Shown: positions 1-6,263, numbered from the stretch's first letter. The stretch: DNA of 26,334 nucleotides from a virus (IMGVR_UViG_3300044712_000971:1-26334), one strand, 5' to 3'. Made by a program: numbers and translations. The notes: generated by a model from the letters alone, not told the origin.

Positions 1-145
1 AACCCGAATCCCAGAGTGTCTTTGACTTCTCCGGCATCGCCTGGTTCATCAAGCGAACCATTGGATCGGTATGTGCGAGCCATGCCGTATCCAGCTCGTC
101 CCTGTGAGCCTCGGCCCACGCTTTTGCATCGCTAATCGTCAGCAT
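1..145 (-). CDS. Hypothetical protein, N-terminal fragment cut by window edge
   Basis: The reading frame starts at the ATG at 145-143 and is still open at position 1, so only the first 48 residues are visible. It begins MLTISDAKAWAEAHRDELD and is predicted to be helical and charged. The start overlaps the stop of the upstream gene (ATGCTGA), and an AGAGGG Shine-Dalgarno lies six bases upstream, so coupled translation is likely. I do not recognise a family and the visible part shows no catalytic motif. It is included because start, ribosome site and overlap match the other genes here. Confidence 0.6.
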   Translation of the reverse strand, partial: MLTISDAKAWAEAHRDELDTAWLAHTDPMVRLMNQAMPEKSKTLWDSG

Positions 146-525
146 GTTTCCCTCTTCGCAATGTGACACTGACTCGGCCACGGCGAAACATCTTCGTCGA
201 ACATCGTCGCCATTTCGATGATCTTCCCGTACCGAGACTCCAAGCAGGCGTGATCGATCAACAGCACACATTCCGGACCGCAACCAAACATGTGCATCGA
301 CTTCAGATCGAGCTGTCCGACGTGGGATTCAAACGACTCGATTCGCAGCCTTCCCGGATTGGCGACTGATGGCAGCCTCTCGACCCCATCCAGGTGCAAC
401 AGTAGCCCCTTCAGATACGGCACATGATCCGTCAAGATCATGACATCCTTCCCACTCCGATACTCGCGAACGGCGTGCCGCAGCATTCGAGTCGTTCGCC
501 CAGTTTGTCGTTTCGCTCTGCTCAT
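139..525 (-). CDS. Small P-loop-like protein with GRTTRML motif
   Basis: About 128 residues from the ATG at 525, just past the stop of the preceding gene; a longer frame from 549 would overlap that gene and is less likely. Near the N-terminus it reads TGRTTRML, a P-loop-like motif found in several small phage proteins. A hydrophobic strand VMILTD follows, and later VLLIDH, which resembles a Walker B strand (roughly residues 87-92). This suggests a minimal nucleotide-binding fold. The classic GxxxxGK[ST] is absent because the Lys is missing. The function is unknown; a nucleotide-binding role is inferred from the motif alone. Confidence 0.65.
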   Translation of the reverse strand: MSRAKRQTGRTTRMLRHAVREYRSGKDVMILTDHVPYLKGLLLHLDGVERLPSVANPGRLRIESFESHVGQLDLKSMHMFGCGPECVLLIDHACLESRYGKIIEMATMFDEDVSPWPSQCHIAKRETC

Positions 526-535
526 TTCACCACTC

Positions 536-763
536 TCACTCAGGGTCAAACACTTCGTAATCCATGACCCTGTGTCCGTGGATCTTGTCCATCATCGCCA
601 AGGCTTTGTCCACTGCCTCTTGTGGACTGGTAGCCCTCACCCCCAACACCATCGTCACGCGATCGCCCAACCCCGTCTGATCGGTTCGGACGTGTACCTC
701 CATCTCAAACCGCCTCGGCTGAGTATCCGGTGTGAACGGCTCGTATTGCTGATCTGGATGCAT
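536..763 (-). CDS. Hypothetical small acidic protein
   Basis: A 75-residue frame starting at ATG 763 with a strong GGGAGGGG Shine-Dalgarno five bases upstream. Its stop lies 11 bases before the next start. The central part (MEVHVRTDQTG, then VTMVLGVRATSPQEAVDKALAMMDK) looks like a beta strand followed by an amphipathic helix, a pattern seen in many small phage proteins of unknown role. No Cys, signal or membrane segment is present. I do not recognise the family. Confidence 0.6.
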   Translation of the reverse strand: MHPDQQYEPFTPDTQPRRFEMEVHVRTDQTGLGDRVTMVLGVRATSPQEAVDKALAMMDKIHGHRVMDYEVFDPE

Positions 764-782
764 CGTCCCCTCCCACCTTTCG

Positions 783-1148
783 TCACACTGACCTCAGATA
801 CCCGCTTCGGACGATCAGCCGATGCTTGCAACAGGGACACGTGATCCCCGCCCGTAGCGAATTCACCGCTGTCTTTGTCCCGCACGCCGGACAGTTCGCC
901 TCCGCCTGCATCGCAAACAACCACTTGTAAATGAAGTACAGGGGAGTACCAAACAACCCAATGAGAGCCAGCGGAAAGACACACGACACGAGCCCCGCTG
1001 CGATCATGTAGAGCACCGTCGCCCCCACCGCCGATCCGAACCTCCTCACCGTACCCACCTTCCGGAGCCTCGATGATTTAGGCAACCGACTCCCAGCACC
1101 CGTCCTCCGGGGCGTCACTTCAAAATCGAAGTCGGTGCTGTGTGTCAT
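783..1148 (-). CDS. Membrane protein with C-terminal zinc ribbon
   Basis: 121 residues from ATG 1148; an AAGGAGA ribosome site lies about ten bases upstream. The N-terminal 35 residues are basic and probably disordered. Residues about 38-77 are hydrophobic (VGATVLYMIAAGLVSC, then PLALIGLFGTPLYFIYKWLF) and should form two membrane helices. The C-terminus holds a four-Cys ribbon, CPAC then CPCC, 17 residues apart. The layout of two hydrophobic segments followed by a Cys4 ribbon is repeated in the gene at 1601-1999, so the two may be distantly related or act together. The function is unknown. It is the last gene before the 1149-1600 gap. Confidence 0.65.
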   Translation of the reverse strand: MTHSTDFDFEVTPRRTGAGSRLPKSSRLRKVGTVRRFGSAVGATVLYMIAAGLVSCVFPLALIGLFGTPLYFIYKWLFAMQAEANCPACGTKTAVNSLRAGITCPCCKHRLIVRSGYLRSV

Positions 1149-1600
1149 GGTGTTGCTGATCTCCTTGCGTCCGTCGTCCCCTCAATATACGGATCAGCTC
1201 TGAACTCTCGCCGCCCGCGGTTCAGATATTTGGGCAGCCGATCTTTTCCCCGCGTGTGTACCCCAGCATTTGGGCCCGATCCGAAATCATTTGGGCACCC
1301 GAGCCCCATATTCCCCGAGGTCATCACTTCTCACCCAATAGAAGATCATTTGGGCAAGGGGCCTCTGATCTCTGGGGTGGTGATTTTCGCGTGGTTGATA
1401 GTCATCCACCCCCAAAAAAACTTTTCTCGTGATTTTTCGGCCCATATCGGCTTGAGCCCAAACCGCCACCAGCCCCAGTAATACCTGTCGTCTTTAGAAT
1501 CCCATATGTGAGCAGCTCTGGCGGCCCCCTCTGATTTTCTTTGCGGCCCTCTCCCCCTCACGAACCCCTACCCCTCTGATCTTCTTTGCGGCCCTCTGAA
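1149..1600. other. 450-bp region without a convincing gene; repeats and possible regulatory motifs
   Basis: Short frames exist here but lack good starts and have odd compositions (one is very Trp-rich), so I call none. Four copies of ATTTGGGC start at 1228, 1268, 1289 and 1348, spaced 40, 21 and 59 bp, close to whole helical turns. CTGAAC or its complement occurs at 1200, 1220 and 1596. A C5A7 run lies at about 1412-1423. Two 27-bp near-identical direct repeats (1526-1552, 1571-1597) and a shorter third copy (1608-1621) run into the end of the next gene. The region could hold promoters or operators for the leftward genes 783-1148 and beyond. Confidence 0.5.
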
Positions 1601-1621
1601 CTATCCACCCCTCTGATCTTC
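1526..1621. repeat. Three direct repeats, 27 bp, 27 bp and 14 bp
   Basis: Copies at 1526-1552 and 1571-1597 differ at one base (CTGATTTTC versus CTGATCTTC). Both contain TTTGCGGCCCTCT. A third copy at 1608-1621 retains only CCCCTCTGATCTTC. The third copy encodes the C-terminal SEDQRG of the gene ending at 1601, so the first two look like duplicated remnants of that gene end. Offsets are 45 and 37 bp. Confidence 0.8.
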
Positions 1622-1999
1622 ACTCATCACCATGGGCCGCACCTCATAGGGTAGGTACTCAGCCCCGCACACCATGCATTCATCCACTAGGGGTTGTTCT
1701 GCTGTGGAGATGGCATACCAGTGGAGTATGCAGTAGGGGCACTGGTATAGGCGGCATTCTGTGGGTCCTTCTGATGATCCCTTGCTGAGGGTACCTAGGG
1801 GTAGGGTTTCCTGCCACCTGGGGTTTTTCATCATCCCATAGATGCCGAGCCACAGGGGGAGGGCCATGCAGAAGCCCCCGGTGATGATCCATGGGGAGGC
1901 CGTCATAATACAGGCGCCCAGCAGGATCAGGGAGGTCAAGAAAATGAGCCCTACGCCCCTTTTCTGATCTTCGGTATAGGGTAGTTCAGAGTTGTTCAC
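1601..1999 (-). CDS. Membrane protein with C-terminal zinc ribbon
   Basis: 132 residues, apparently starting with GTG at 1999; no clear Shine-Dalgarno is visible, so the start is uncertain. Two hydrophobic segments, about residues 16-34 (VGLIFLTSLILLGACIMTA) and 37-57, predict two transmembrane helices. The C-terminal half has CPYC then CMVC about 25 residues on, a Cys4 zinc ribbon with an intervening WYAIST strand. The design matches the gene at 783-1148. The role is unknown; membrane anchoring of a zinc-ribbon domain is what the sequence shows. Confidence 0.6.
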   Translation of the reverse strand: MNNSELPYTEDQKRGVGLIFLTSLILLGACIMTASPWIITGGFCMALPLWLGIYGMMKNPRWQETLPLGTLSKGSSEGPTECRLYQCPYCILHWYAISTAEQPLVDECMVCGAEYLPYEVRPMVMSEDQRGG

Positions 2000-2027
2000 T
2001 TAGGCAGTCCGTTCAGAACGTGTTCAG
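1984..2027. promoter_or_regulatory. Cluster of GTTCAG repeats upstream of the membrane-protein gene
   Basis: GTTCAG occurs at 1984-1989, 2011-2016 and 2022-2027, with a near copy GTTCAC at 1994. The cluster spans the start codon and leader of the gene at 1601-1999. The same hexamer forms the arms of the palindrome at 3446-3463 and the pentamer array at 26001-26030. A protein-binding or RNA-control role is inference. Confidence 0.35.
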
Positions 2028-2070
2028 AGGTTGTTTTGCGACGTTTTCTCTCTGGGGAGCGTCTGTAGGG

Positions 2071-2101
2071 AAGGCCCCTGGAGAAGCCTTTCCCGGGAAA
2101 G
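2071..2101. other. Inverted repeats in leader of the 1601-1999 gene
   Basis: A perfect 14-bp palindrome CTTTCCCGGGAAAG lies at 2088-2101, and overlapping arms AAGGC/GCCTT lie at 2071-2075 and 2086-2090. They sit just downstream of the stop of the 2110-2292 gene and upstream of the next start. No U-tract follows, so a canonical terminator is not supported; an RNA hairpin or protein site is possible. Confidence 0.35.
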
Positions 2102-2109
2102 CGTGTTTT

Positions 2110-2292
2110 TCAGAAAACGCCTTCCCCTTCGCCTTCTAGCTCTTCGGTGATGAAGTCGATCATGGTGGCAATTTCCGCTGCGAGCGCTTTCAGGCTTTCG
2201 AGCGTGTCTGGACGATGAACAGACCGATCGTTGTAGACGCGGTCAAGCGCTTCCCGAGCCTCATCGACCAATTTCGTGTGTGCGAAGCACAT
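2110..2292 (-). CDS. Hypothetical small helical protein
   Basis: 60 residues from the ATG at 2292. An in-frame ATG at 2301 sits directly against the AAAAGGGGG ribosome site, so the second ATG, about nine bases on, is preferred. The product (MCFAHTKLVDEAREALDRVY, ending ITEELEGEGEGVF) should be two amphipathic helices with an acidic tail. No family is recognised. The stop is followed by hairpins at 2071-2101. Confidence 0.5.
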   Translation of the reverse strand: MCFAHTKLVDEAREALDRVYNDRSVHRPDTLESLKALAAEIATMIDFITEELEGEGEGVF

Positions 2293-2386
2293 AGCGATCA
2301 TCCCCCTTTTCTGAAAACCGGCTCTTTGGCGATCAGACGACGAAAAGCGTCACCCGCGGCGATCGGTCATTTTCGCTGGGATCGCT

Positions 2387-2398
2387 GAAACCGGTTTC
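2387..2398. promoter_or_regulatory. Perfect palindrome GAAACCGGTTTC, possible operator
   Basis: This 12-bp perfect palindrome lies in the noncoding stretch between the genes at 2110-2292 and 2416-2568. A related half, CTGAAAACCGG, lies at about 2312-2322. Paired partial sites upstream of a start suggest a repressor site, but neither protein nor promoter is known. Confidence 0.3.
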
Positions 2399-2415
2399 CC
2401 GCGTCTGAGGCCATT

Positions 2416-2568
2416 TTACCGGTGGTGGGATTCTTTCACTTGGGCTGGCGAATCGGTGGGGCGGCTGGGAGGGGGTTTTCTGAGGAAGGTAGGATCAGCG
2501 CTTTTATTCAGAATCCAGCCCACCCAGTTCAGAACCCCCATGAGCGTATCAGCGAGATAGCCATTCAC
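2416..2568 (-). CDS. Possible small membrane-associated protein
   Basis: A 50-residue frame with a GTG start at 2568, 15 bases after the stop of the upstream gene. The N-terminal half (LADTLMGVLNWVGWIL) is hydrophobic and amphipathic; the C-terminal half is proline-rich and basic (FLRKPPPSRPTDSP). No good Shine-Dalgarno is visible close to the GTG; an internal ATG at residue 10 is an alternative. It fills an otherwise empty stretch, which is the main reason to consider it real. The function is unknown. Confidence 0.3.
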   Translation of the reverse strand: MNGYLADTLMGVLNWVGWILNKSADPTFLRKPPPSRPTDSPAQVKESHHR

Positions 2569-2583
2569 AGTGCATGGGGGAAT

Positions 2584-3417
2584 TCATTCCTGCTCATCGG
2601 TATCGTCTTCATCGCCCGGGTCATTCTCCTCCGTTTCTTCATCATCAGCCTCAGATACGTCTTCAGCGTCTACGTACTGTTCATTGGCCAACCTACGGGT
2701 CTCATCCATACTGCTCGGCGTATTGGGAGCCTCAGTCACTCTGACGACGCCTGCCTTCTGACCCTCTCTGATCTCTTCGATGATCGCCTTAGCCCTGATG
2801 AGCATATCGATCGGGGCCTCAAGCGTAAGCTCAAGGGCCTCCGTCTTCAGCGTACCGTCTGGGAGCGCTTCAGCGGCCTGCCTCATCTGCTTCATCGTGA
2901 GCGTCGCATTCCCGTTGACCCCTTCGATCTTCGCGGCCTCAGTGATAGCCTCCTTGGCCATTCTGAGGAACGCCGGATCACCAGCCTGACCCTTGACCTT
3001 GCGTGTCTCGACCGTGATGAACTGCTGTCCTTTGCATTCCGGGCAGGTCTCATCGGGAGCGTCATCGGTCTCCCCGGGGACTGAACCCGTACCGCGGCAT
3101 CCGATACAGGGCCTCTGAGCGTAGATCGTTTCTTCAGAGTTCTGCCTAGACCGTTCAAACGAATCGAGCGACTTGACCGCGAGGCTTTCAAGTTGTCTGA
3201 TCCTGGTGACCCGGGCCTCTTCCGTATTCGTCGGAGCGTGCTCGACCCACCTCTTCCTCACAACCGCAATATCCCGGGCGATGACCCTAGTGGGCTTACC
3301 GAAAGCCGCAGCGAGTTCAGCCTGATTGGTGACCCCCTTGAGGAGCTTATTCTCAAGCCTGTTCAGATAGCGTTCGTACTCAATTCGGCTCGATTTATCG
3401 TGTCTTTTCTTGCTCAT
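2584..3417 (-). CDS. HTH protein with DnaJ-type zinc finger, terminase-small-subunit-like
   Basis: 277 residues from ATG 3417 with a GAGGAGG site five bases upstream. Residues about 20-60 (LLKGVTNQAELAAAFGKPTRVIARDIAVVRKRW) look like a helix-turn-helix. Residues about 103-130 carry CIGCRGTG and CPECKGQQ, two repeats of the DnaJ CxxCxGxG zinc-finger kind. The stretch GDPAFLRMAKEAITEAAKIEGV resembles the helical core common in phage small terminase subunits. The C-terminal 40 residues are strongly acidic. A DNA-packaging or DNA-binding regulator role is inference; no large terminase is in the window to support it. The leader holds an operator-like palindrome (3446-3463). Confidence 0.7.
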   Translation of the reverse strand: MSKKRHDKSSRIEYERYLNRLENKLLKGVTNQAELAAAFGKPTRVIARDIAVVRKRWVEHAPTNTEEARVTRIRQLESLAVKSLDSFERSRQNSEETIYAQRPCIGCRGTGSVPGETDDAPDETCPECKGQQFITVETRKVKGQAGDPAFLRMAKEAITEAAKIEGVNGNATLTMKQMRQAAEALPDGTLKTEALELTLEAPIDMLIRAKAIIEEIREGQKAGVVRVTEAPNTPSSMDETRRLANEQYVDAEDVSEADDEETEENDPGDEDDTDEQE

Positions 3418-3445
3418 CTGATCCTCCTCTGATTCGGTGACGTAT

Positions 3446-3463
3446 CTGAACCCATTGGTTCAG
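3446..3463. promoter_or_regulatory. Operator-like palindrome CTGAACC-CATT-GGTTCAG
   Basis: Perfect 7-bp arms with a 4-bp centre, 29 bp upstream of the HTH/zinc-finger gene. On the minus strand CATAAT (a possible -10) lies just upstream, and TTGGGCA followed by GTTCAG lies at 3479-3491. This is the best promoter/operator candidate in the left part of the window. The regulator is unknown; autoregulation by the HTH protein is one option. Confidence 0.4.
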
Positions 3464-3506
3464 TTCATTATGCAACACTTGGGCAGTTCAGAGAGAAATG
3501 CCGTTT

Positions 3507-4193
3507 TCAGCGTGTAGAACGGATATCAACGTGTTTCAGAAGCTGCCTCAACTCGATCATCGCCTTCTCTTGCGTCTGACGGATGCATTCCTTCGACACC
3601 CCCATATCATTGGCGATCACATTGAGCGTTTCACCCTGCCATCGGCGGCGAAGAACGTGAGCGTATCGGGGCTTGCTCAACCGCTCAAGAGCCGATCGTA
3701 CCTGAGCCCTGGCGGTGGCAATCCACTCCTGCTCTTCCTGCTCTTCGTCGGCCGTGTGATCTGGCTTGGCCATGAGCGTCTGTACCAGGTCAGCACACCC
3801 TGTCGACAGGCTCCTGGGATGAAACAGACGCAGGATCGGATCACCATCCTTCAGACCACCACAGAGACGTTTCTGAGGAACGGTCGCCACCCCCGAGCGT
3901 CTCTTCGCCAACGACACCCCCGACTTCACCGCCCATGCCGCGACCGACGTAAGAGCCCCTCGCTTCGGGTCCCAGCGGTTCAGAGACTCGGCCACAGCGT
4001 AGTTGGCGATCTCCATCAGATCAGAATGATCGAGACCCGCATTGACGAACCGCGAAGCGTATCTGATCGCCCAGGGGATGATCGAGAGTGCGAGCGTGTT
4101 CTTCGCTCCCATGTCCCCGTTTTTCATCAACCGGTAGAGACGGGCCCGCTCATCGGGAAGCAGTACAGGCGCCTTGCGGTAGGGTAACTGCAT
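3507..4193 (-). CDS. Phage-encoded sigma-70-like RNA polymerase sigma factor
   Basis: 228 residues from ATG 4193, with a GAGGA site upstream. Residues about 16-95 match sigma region 2: a helix with DHSDLMEIANYAVAESLNRWDPKRG resembles the DLIQEGxxGLxxAxxxFDxxxG signature, followed by the tryptophan-bearing helix SVAAWAVKSGV. Residues about 165-220 match region 4, with the helix-turn-helix IANDMGVSKECIRQTQEKAMIELR. Region 1 is absent and region 3 is reduced, as in alternative and phage sigmas. It would direct host RNA polymerase to phage promoters, probably middle or late ones. It lies just upstream of the HTH/zinc-finger gene. Confidence 0.85.
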   Translation of the reverse strand: MQLPYRKAPVLLPDERARLYRLMKNGDMGAKNTLALSIIPWAIRYASRFVNAGLDHSDLMEIANYAVAESLNRWDPKRGALTSVAAWAVKSGVSLAKRRSGVATVPQKRLCGGLKDGDPILRLFHPRSLSTGCADLVQTLMAKPDHTADEEQEEQEWIATARAQVRSALERLSKPRYAHVLRRRWQGETLNVIANDMGVSKECIRQTQEKAMIELRQLLKHVDIRSTR

Positions 4194-4212
4194 AGGAGCG
4201 TCCTCTGCGAGT

Positions 4213-4389
4213 TCAGCGACTCTGCTTGAAGTCCGTCAACAGGTCTCGGATGAGATTCTTGACCTTCTCGACCTGCTTCTGATCCGCAAAGCCCTGGTAG
4301 CAGAAACCGGGAACGGCGAGCGTAATCAGCGACTTGTTCAGCTCCTTTGCCTTGGCCCTCATGGCTTTGGTGTAGCGTGGCTTGTGCAC
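4213..4389 (-). CDS. Hypothetical small basic protein
   Basis: 58 residues with a GTG start at 4389, preceded by a strong GAGGAGG site four bases upstream. The sequence begins MHKPRYTKAMRAKAKELNKS and ends in a Lys-rich helix (QVEKVKNLIRDLLTDFKQSR). It overlaps the 3' end of the coiled-coil gene (4359-4829) by 31 bases and ends 20 bases before the sigma gene. A 111-residue frame in another register (4127-4462) covers the same bases but overlaps the sigma gene and lacks a ribosome site. No family is recognised. Confidence 0.6.
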   Translation of the reverse strand: MHKPRYTKAMRAKAKELNKSLITLAVPGFCYQGFADQKQVEKVKNLIRDLLTDFKQSR

Positions 4390-4829
4390 GGGGCCTCCTC
4401 ATATGTGGACCGTCGATCGCACGTGAGACATCGCCAACTAGACAGGGTGATTCCGTCGTCAAAACCGGTCAAAACCAGCTGGATGGGGCCCCCAGGATGA
4501 TCAGGGCACGACCAGGGTTCTTCGGGCACCTCGTTCTCCGGCTCCTGTGCATTGATGGACGCACCATACTCGTTGATGAGCGTCTGGATTTGATTCAGCA
4601 AGGCACCCAAGCTGTCTGCGCGGCGGACAGCCTTTCCCAGCCGAGACCGCAATCTCTTGATCGTAGCCCCATCACGATCGAAGTTGCTCGCGACACGGGC
4701 CTTGAGAGTAGCGTTCTCTTCTGTCAGCTGTGCGCGCTCCGAGAGCAGGTCATCTCGCTGCTTGATCAGCTGTAGGTACCCCTCAGCAGGGGCGAAAGCC
4801 TTTTTGATGTACTCGATCAATCGTCGCAT
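4359..4829 (-). CDS. Coiled-coil protein with C-terminal CxxC zinc motif
   Basis: 156 residues from ATG 4829, overlapping the stop of the zinc-ribbon gene by 13 bases; a GGGAGA site lies six bases upstream, which decides the start over an in-frame ATG at 4853. Residues about 18-90 form heptads (LIKQRDDLLSERAQLTEENATLKARV, shown by this opening stretch) and predict a long coiled coil. The C-terminal third has CPDH and then CLTC, a probable zinc site. The function is unknown. Confidence 0.65.
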   Translation of the reverse strand: MRRLIEYIKKAFAPAEGYLQLIKQRDDLLSERAQLTEENATLKARVASNFDRDGATIKRLRSRLGKAVRRADSLGALLNQIQTLINEYGASINAQEPENEVPEEPWSCPDHPGGPIQLVLTGFDDGITLSSWRCLTCDRRSTYEEAPCTSHATPKP

Positions 4830-4957
4830 GGATTGTCTCCCGTTGATTGGCACCCACCCTCACAACACGATTCGACGATCGCGTGGCACACTTCACACAC
4901 GATCTTGGCTCTGATCTCGATGAGCGTTCCACCGCAGACCGGACAGGGTGTGGTCAC
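4817..4957 (-). CDS. 46-residue zinc-ribbon mini-protein
   Basis: The frame starts at GTG 4957, which overlaps the TGA of the upstream gene (GTGA). The translation carries CPVCGG, then CEVCH 16 residues on, then CC and two more Cys, a rubredoxin-like or zinc-ribbon knuckle arrangement. Similar Cys-rich mini-proteins (CPxCG, then CxxC, then a CC near the end) are common in phage accessory regions. It probably binds zinc. The partner or function is unknown; perfect coupling on both sides supports it being a real gene despite its size. Confidence 0.65.
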   Translation of the reverse strand: MTTPCPVCGGTLIEIRAKIVCEVCHAIVESCCEGGCQSTGDNPCDD

Positions 4958-5175
4958 TGGTCCCCCTCACGCTTCATCTGATAGGCACCACACCAGTCAC
5001 TGCCCAAGGTCACCGGCCACCACGTTGCCAGGTAGACATCTTTCGTGCCGATGTTGCCAGCATCCAAACCACCCATAGGCACGACGACAGGCGGGCTAGT
5101 TCGGCACTCGCCCTTCTCTGGCATGCCCGAATGCCTGTTGACCCAGAACCGGCAAGTAGAGCAGCAGGGGTTCAT
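4954..5175 (-). CDS. Cys-rich small protein (CCxTCRFW type)
   Basis: 73 residues from the ATG at 5175, which overlaps the TGA of the acetyltransferase gene (TGATG). It begins NPCCSTCRFWVNR, has GECRTSPP in the middle and ends WWPVTLGSDWCGAYQ. This CxxC, C, C spacing with conserved Trp residues is a recurring small phage/bacterial family that probably binds a metal. The biochemical role is unknown. It is the middle member of a tightly coupled trio with the acetyltransferase and the zinc-ribbon gene. Confidence 0.65.
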   Translation of the reverse strand: MNPCCSTCRFWVNRHSGMPEKGECRTSPPVVVPMGGLDAGNIGTKDVYLATWWPVTLGSDWCGAYQMKREGDQ

Positions 5176-5669
5176 CACAACCCCTCGCCGGTTCGGAGCG
5201 TCTTCTGAGGCACCGGCACAGCGTAATGAAACAGGTATGCGTCCTCTTTGCCATCCTCTTCGAAGTAGCCGCGGAGGACACGAATGGCTCTGAACCCCAA
5301 GGCCCGGAAGAAGAGCTGAGCGTCTAGATTGCGCTCGCGGACTTTCACCTCTATGCCTTTCAGACGATCGGGGGTCAGCTTATCGGTCAGGCGGCTGACG
5401 AGGGCCCGACTAATGCCCGTGCCCTGCATCGCGTAGCGGACGGCGATGTTGGTGATCTCCAAGACACCGGCGCCCAGCTCATAGATGACGAAGCCGTGTA
5501 CTTCCTCGATATCGTCTTCCCACACCATGCCGACGCAATTTCGAGCCTTCAGCCGCTGAAGAAAGTCCTTCTTGGTCCAGGGGTGCCGATAGCACAGACG
5601 CTCGATGGCGCAGACCTCGTCAAGATCCCGCTTGATCATCCAACGAAGCGTCCCGCGTTCCTGTCCCAT
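5175..5669 (-). CDS. GNAT-family N-acetyltransferase (RimI-like)
   Basis: 164 residues from ATG 5669, preceded by AAGGAGGT three bases away; the longer in-frame extension to 5753 would overlap the upstream gene. The fold is clear: LRWMIKRDLDEVCAIERLCY (beta1-alpha1), LEITNIAVR (beta4), QGTGISRALV (the Q/RxxGxG/A acetyl-CoA loop, about residues 94-103) and AQLFFRALGF (beta5-alpha4), ending with VLRGYFEEDGKEDAYLF as in RimI. It should transfer an acetyl group from acetyl-CoA to an amine, possibly a protein N-terminus. The substrate is unknown; modification of a host or virion protein is possible. Confidence 0.8.
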   Translation of the reverse strand: MGQERGTLRWMIKRDLDEVCAIERLCYRHPWTKKDFLQRLKARNCVGMVWEDDIEEVHGFVIYELGAGVLEITNIAVRYAMQGTGISRALVSRLTDKLTPDRLKGIEVKVRERNLDAQLFFRALGFRAIRVLRGYFEEDGKEDAYLFHYAVPVPQKTLRTGEGL

Positions 5670-5707
5670 AGGACCTCCTTGTCCACCGCTGATGACACGC
5701 ATATCCA

Positions 5708-5962
5708 TCAGGCGTCCAACATCACATGAAAGCACTGAGCCCGATCGCTGCACGGCTGTCGCTCGGGATCGCCGTTCAACAATGGGCTACCCTCGCGCCG
5801 AATGTGCCAACCTTCCTTGGTGCCACAGGGATTGACGCGGTTTGCGAACGCTACGATCTCGTCATCGGTCATGCCGATGGGTACACACGCCTGGCAATCG
5901 AGTACGCCCGTACGAATGATCACCGGCCGCTGAGCGTTCTCCGTGCTCTCTTGCTGACTCAT
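5708..5962 (-). CDS. Conserved phage protein of unknown function (CGT-GWHIR type)
   Basis: 84 residues from ATG 5962 (an adjacent GTG at 5965 is an alternative), with GGAGAA upstream. It contains VPIGMTDDEIVAFANRVNPCG, then TKEGWHIRREGSPLLNGDPERQPC, then CFHVMLDA at the very end. The block with CGT, GWHIR, LL-GDPER-xC and HVMLDA is a pattern I associate with a small conserved phage family without assigned function. Four Cys could bind a metal. It lies between the DUF3310 gene and the acetyltransferase. Confidence 0.65.
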   Translation of the reverse strand: MSQQESTENAQRPVIIRTGVLDCQACVPIGMTDDEIVAFANRVNPCGTKEGWHIRREGSPLLNGDPERQPCSDRAQCFHVMLDA

Positions 5963-6010
5963 CACTCTGTTCTCCTAGGCTGTCTCAATGTATGCGAAAC
6001 GATCAATTTC

Positions 6011-6238
6011 TTAGCAGGCCTCTTTTTCGAGTCGAGCCTTCTCCACCTCGATCAGCTTGTCGATGAAGTGACGAGCCTTCTCCAGATCCTTGATTCCGTC
6101 TTTGTCGCGGAACCGGGTGACGTACTTGATGACGCTACCGTCCAGAAAACCCATTCCGTTGGCGACGATGTAGTCCCACGGCTCGATGGCCGTTTTCTTG
6201 TAGTGATCACCGCCAACCTGTTGATCATTGGCCGCCAT
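6011..6238 (-). CDS. DUF3310-family protein
   Basis: 75 residues from ATG 6238; GGGAGGT five bases upstream fixes the start against a longer in-frame extension. QVGGDHYKKTAIEPWDYI near the N-terminus, followed by SVIKYVTRFRDKDGIKDLEKA and the helix HFIDKLIE, is the hallmark of DUF3310, a small phage family (the nucleotide-kinase-like or SaV domain proteins). Members are often found near phage replication and nucleotide metabolism genes, but no reaction is established. A hairpin (6264-6288) lies just upstream of its ribosome site. Confidence 0.85.
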   Translation of the reverse strand: MAANDQQVGGDHYKKTAIEPWDYIVANGMGFLDGSVIKYVTRFRDKDGIKDLEKARHFIDKLIEVEKARLEKEAC

Positions 6239-6263
6239 CCCCAACCTCCCCTTTGCTAATGAA

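Noticed and set aside
1145-1327. Minus-strand 60-codon frame over the TTGGGC repeats
   Set aside because: The repeats fall in different local contexts without repeated protein units, and no ribosome site is visible; motif copies explain it better than coding.
1346-1561. Minus-strand Trp-rich frame in the noncoding region
   Set aside because: GTG start without a good ribosome site, odd composition, and it runs through the direct repeats. Not enough support.
2071-2101. Rho-independent terminator
   Set aside because: Stems are present but no U-run follows on the minus strand.
2422-3084. Plus-strand 220-codon frame opposite the HTH/zinc-finger gene
   Set aside because: No ribosome site; the minus strand has a strong start and CxxCxGxG motifs.
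4127-4462. Minus-strand 111-codon frame overlapping sigma and coiled-coil genes
   Set aside because: No ribosome site and Ser/Arg-rich composition; a different register gives a 58-residue gene with a strong site at 4389.
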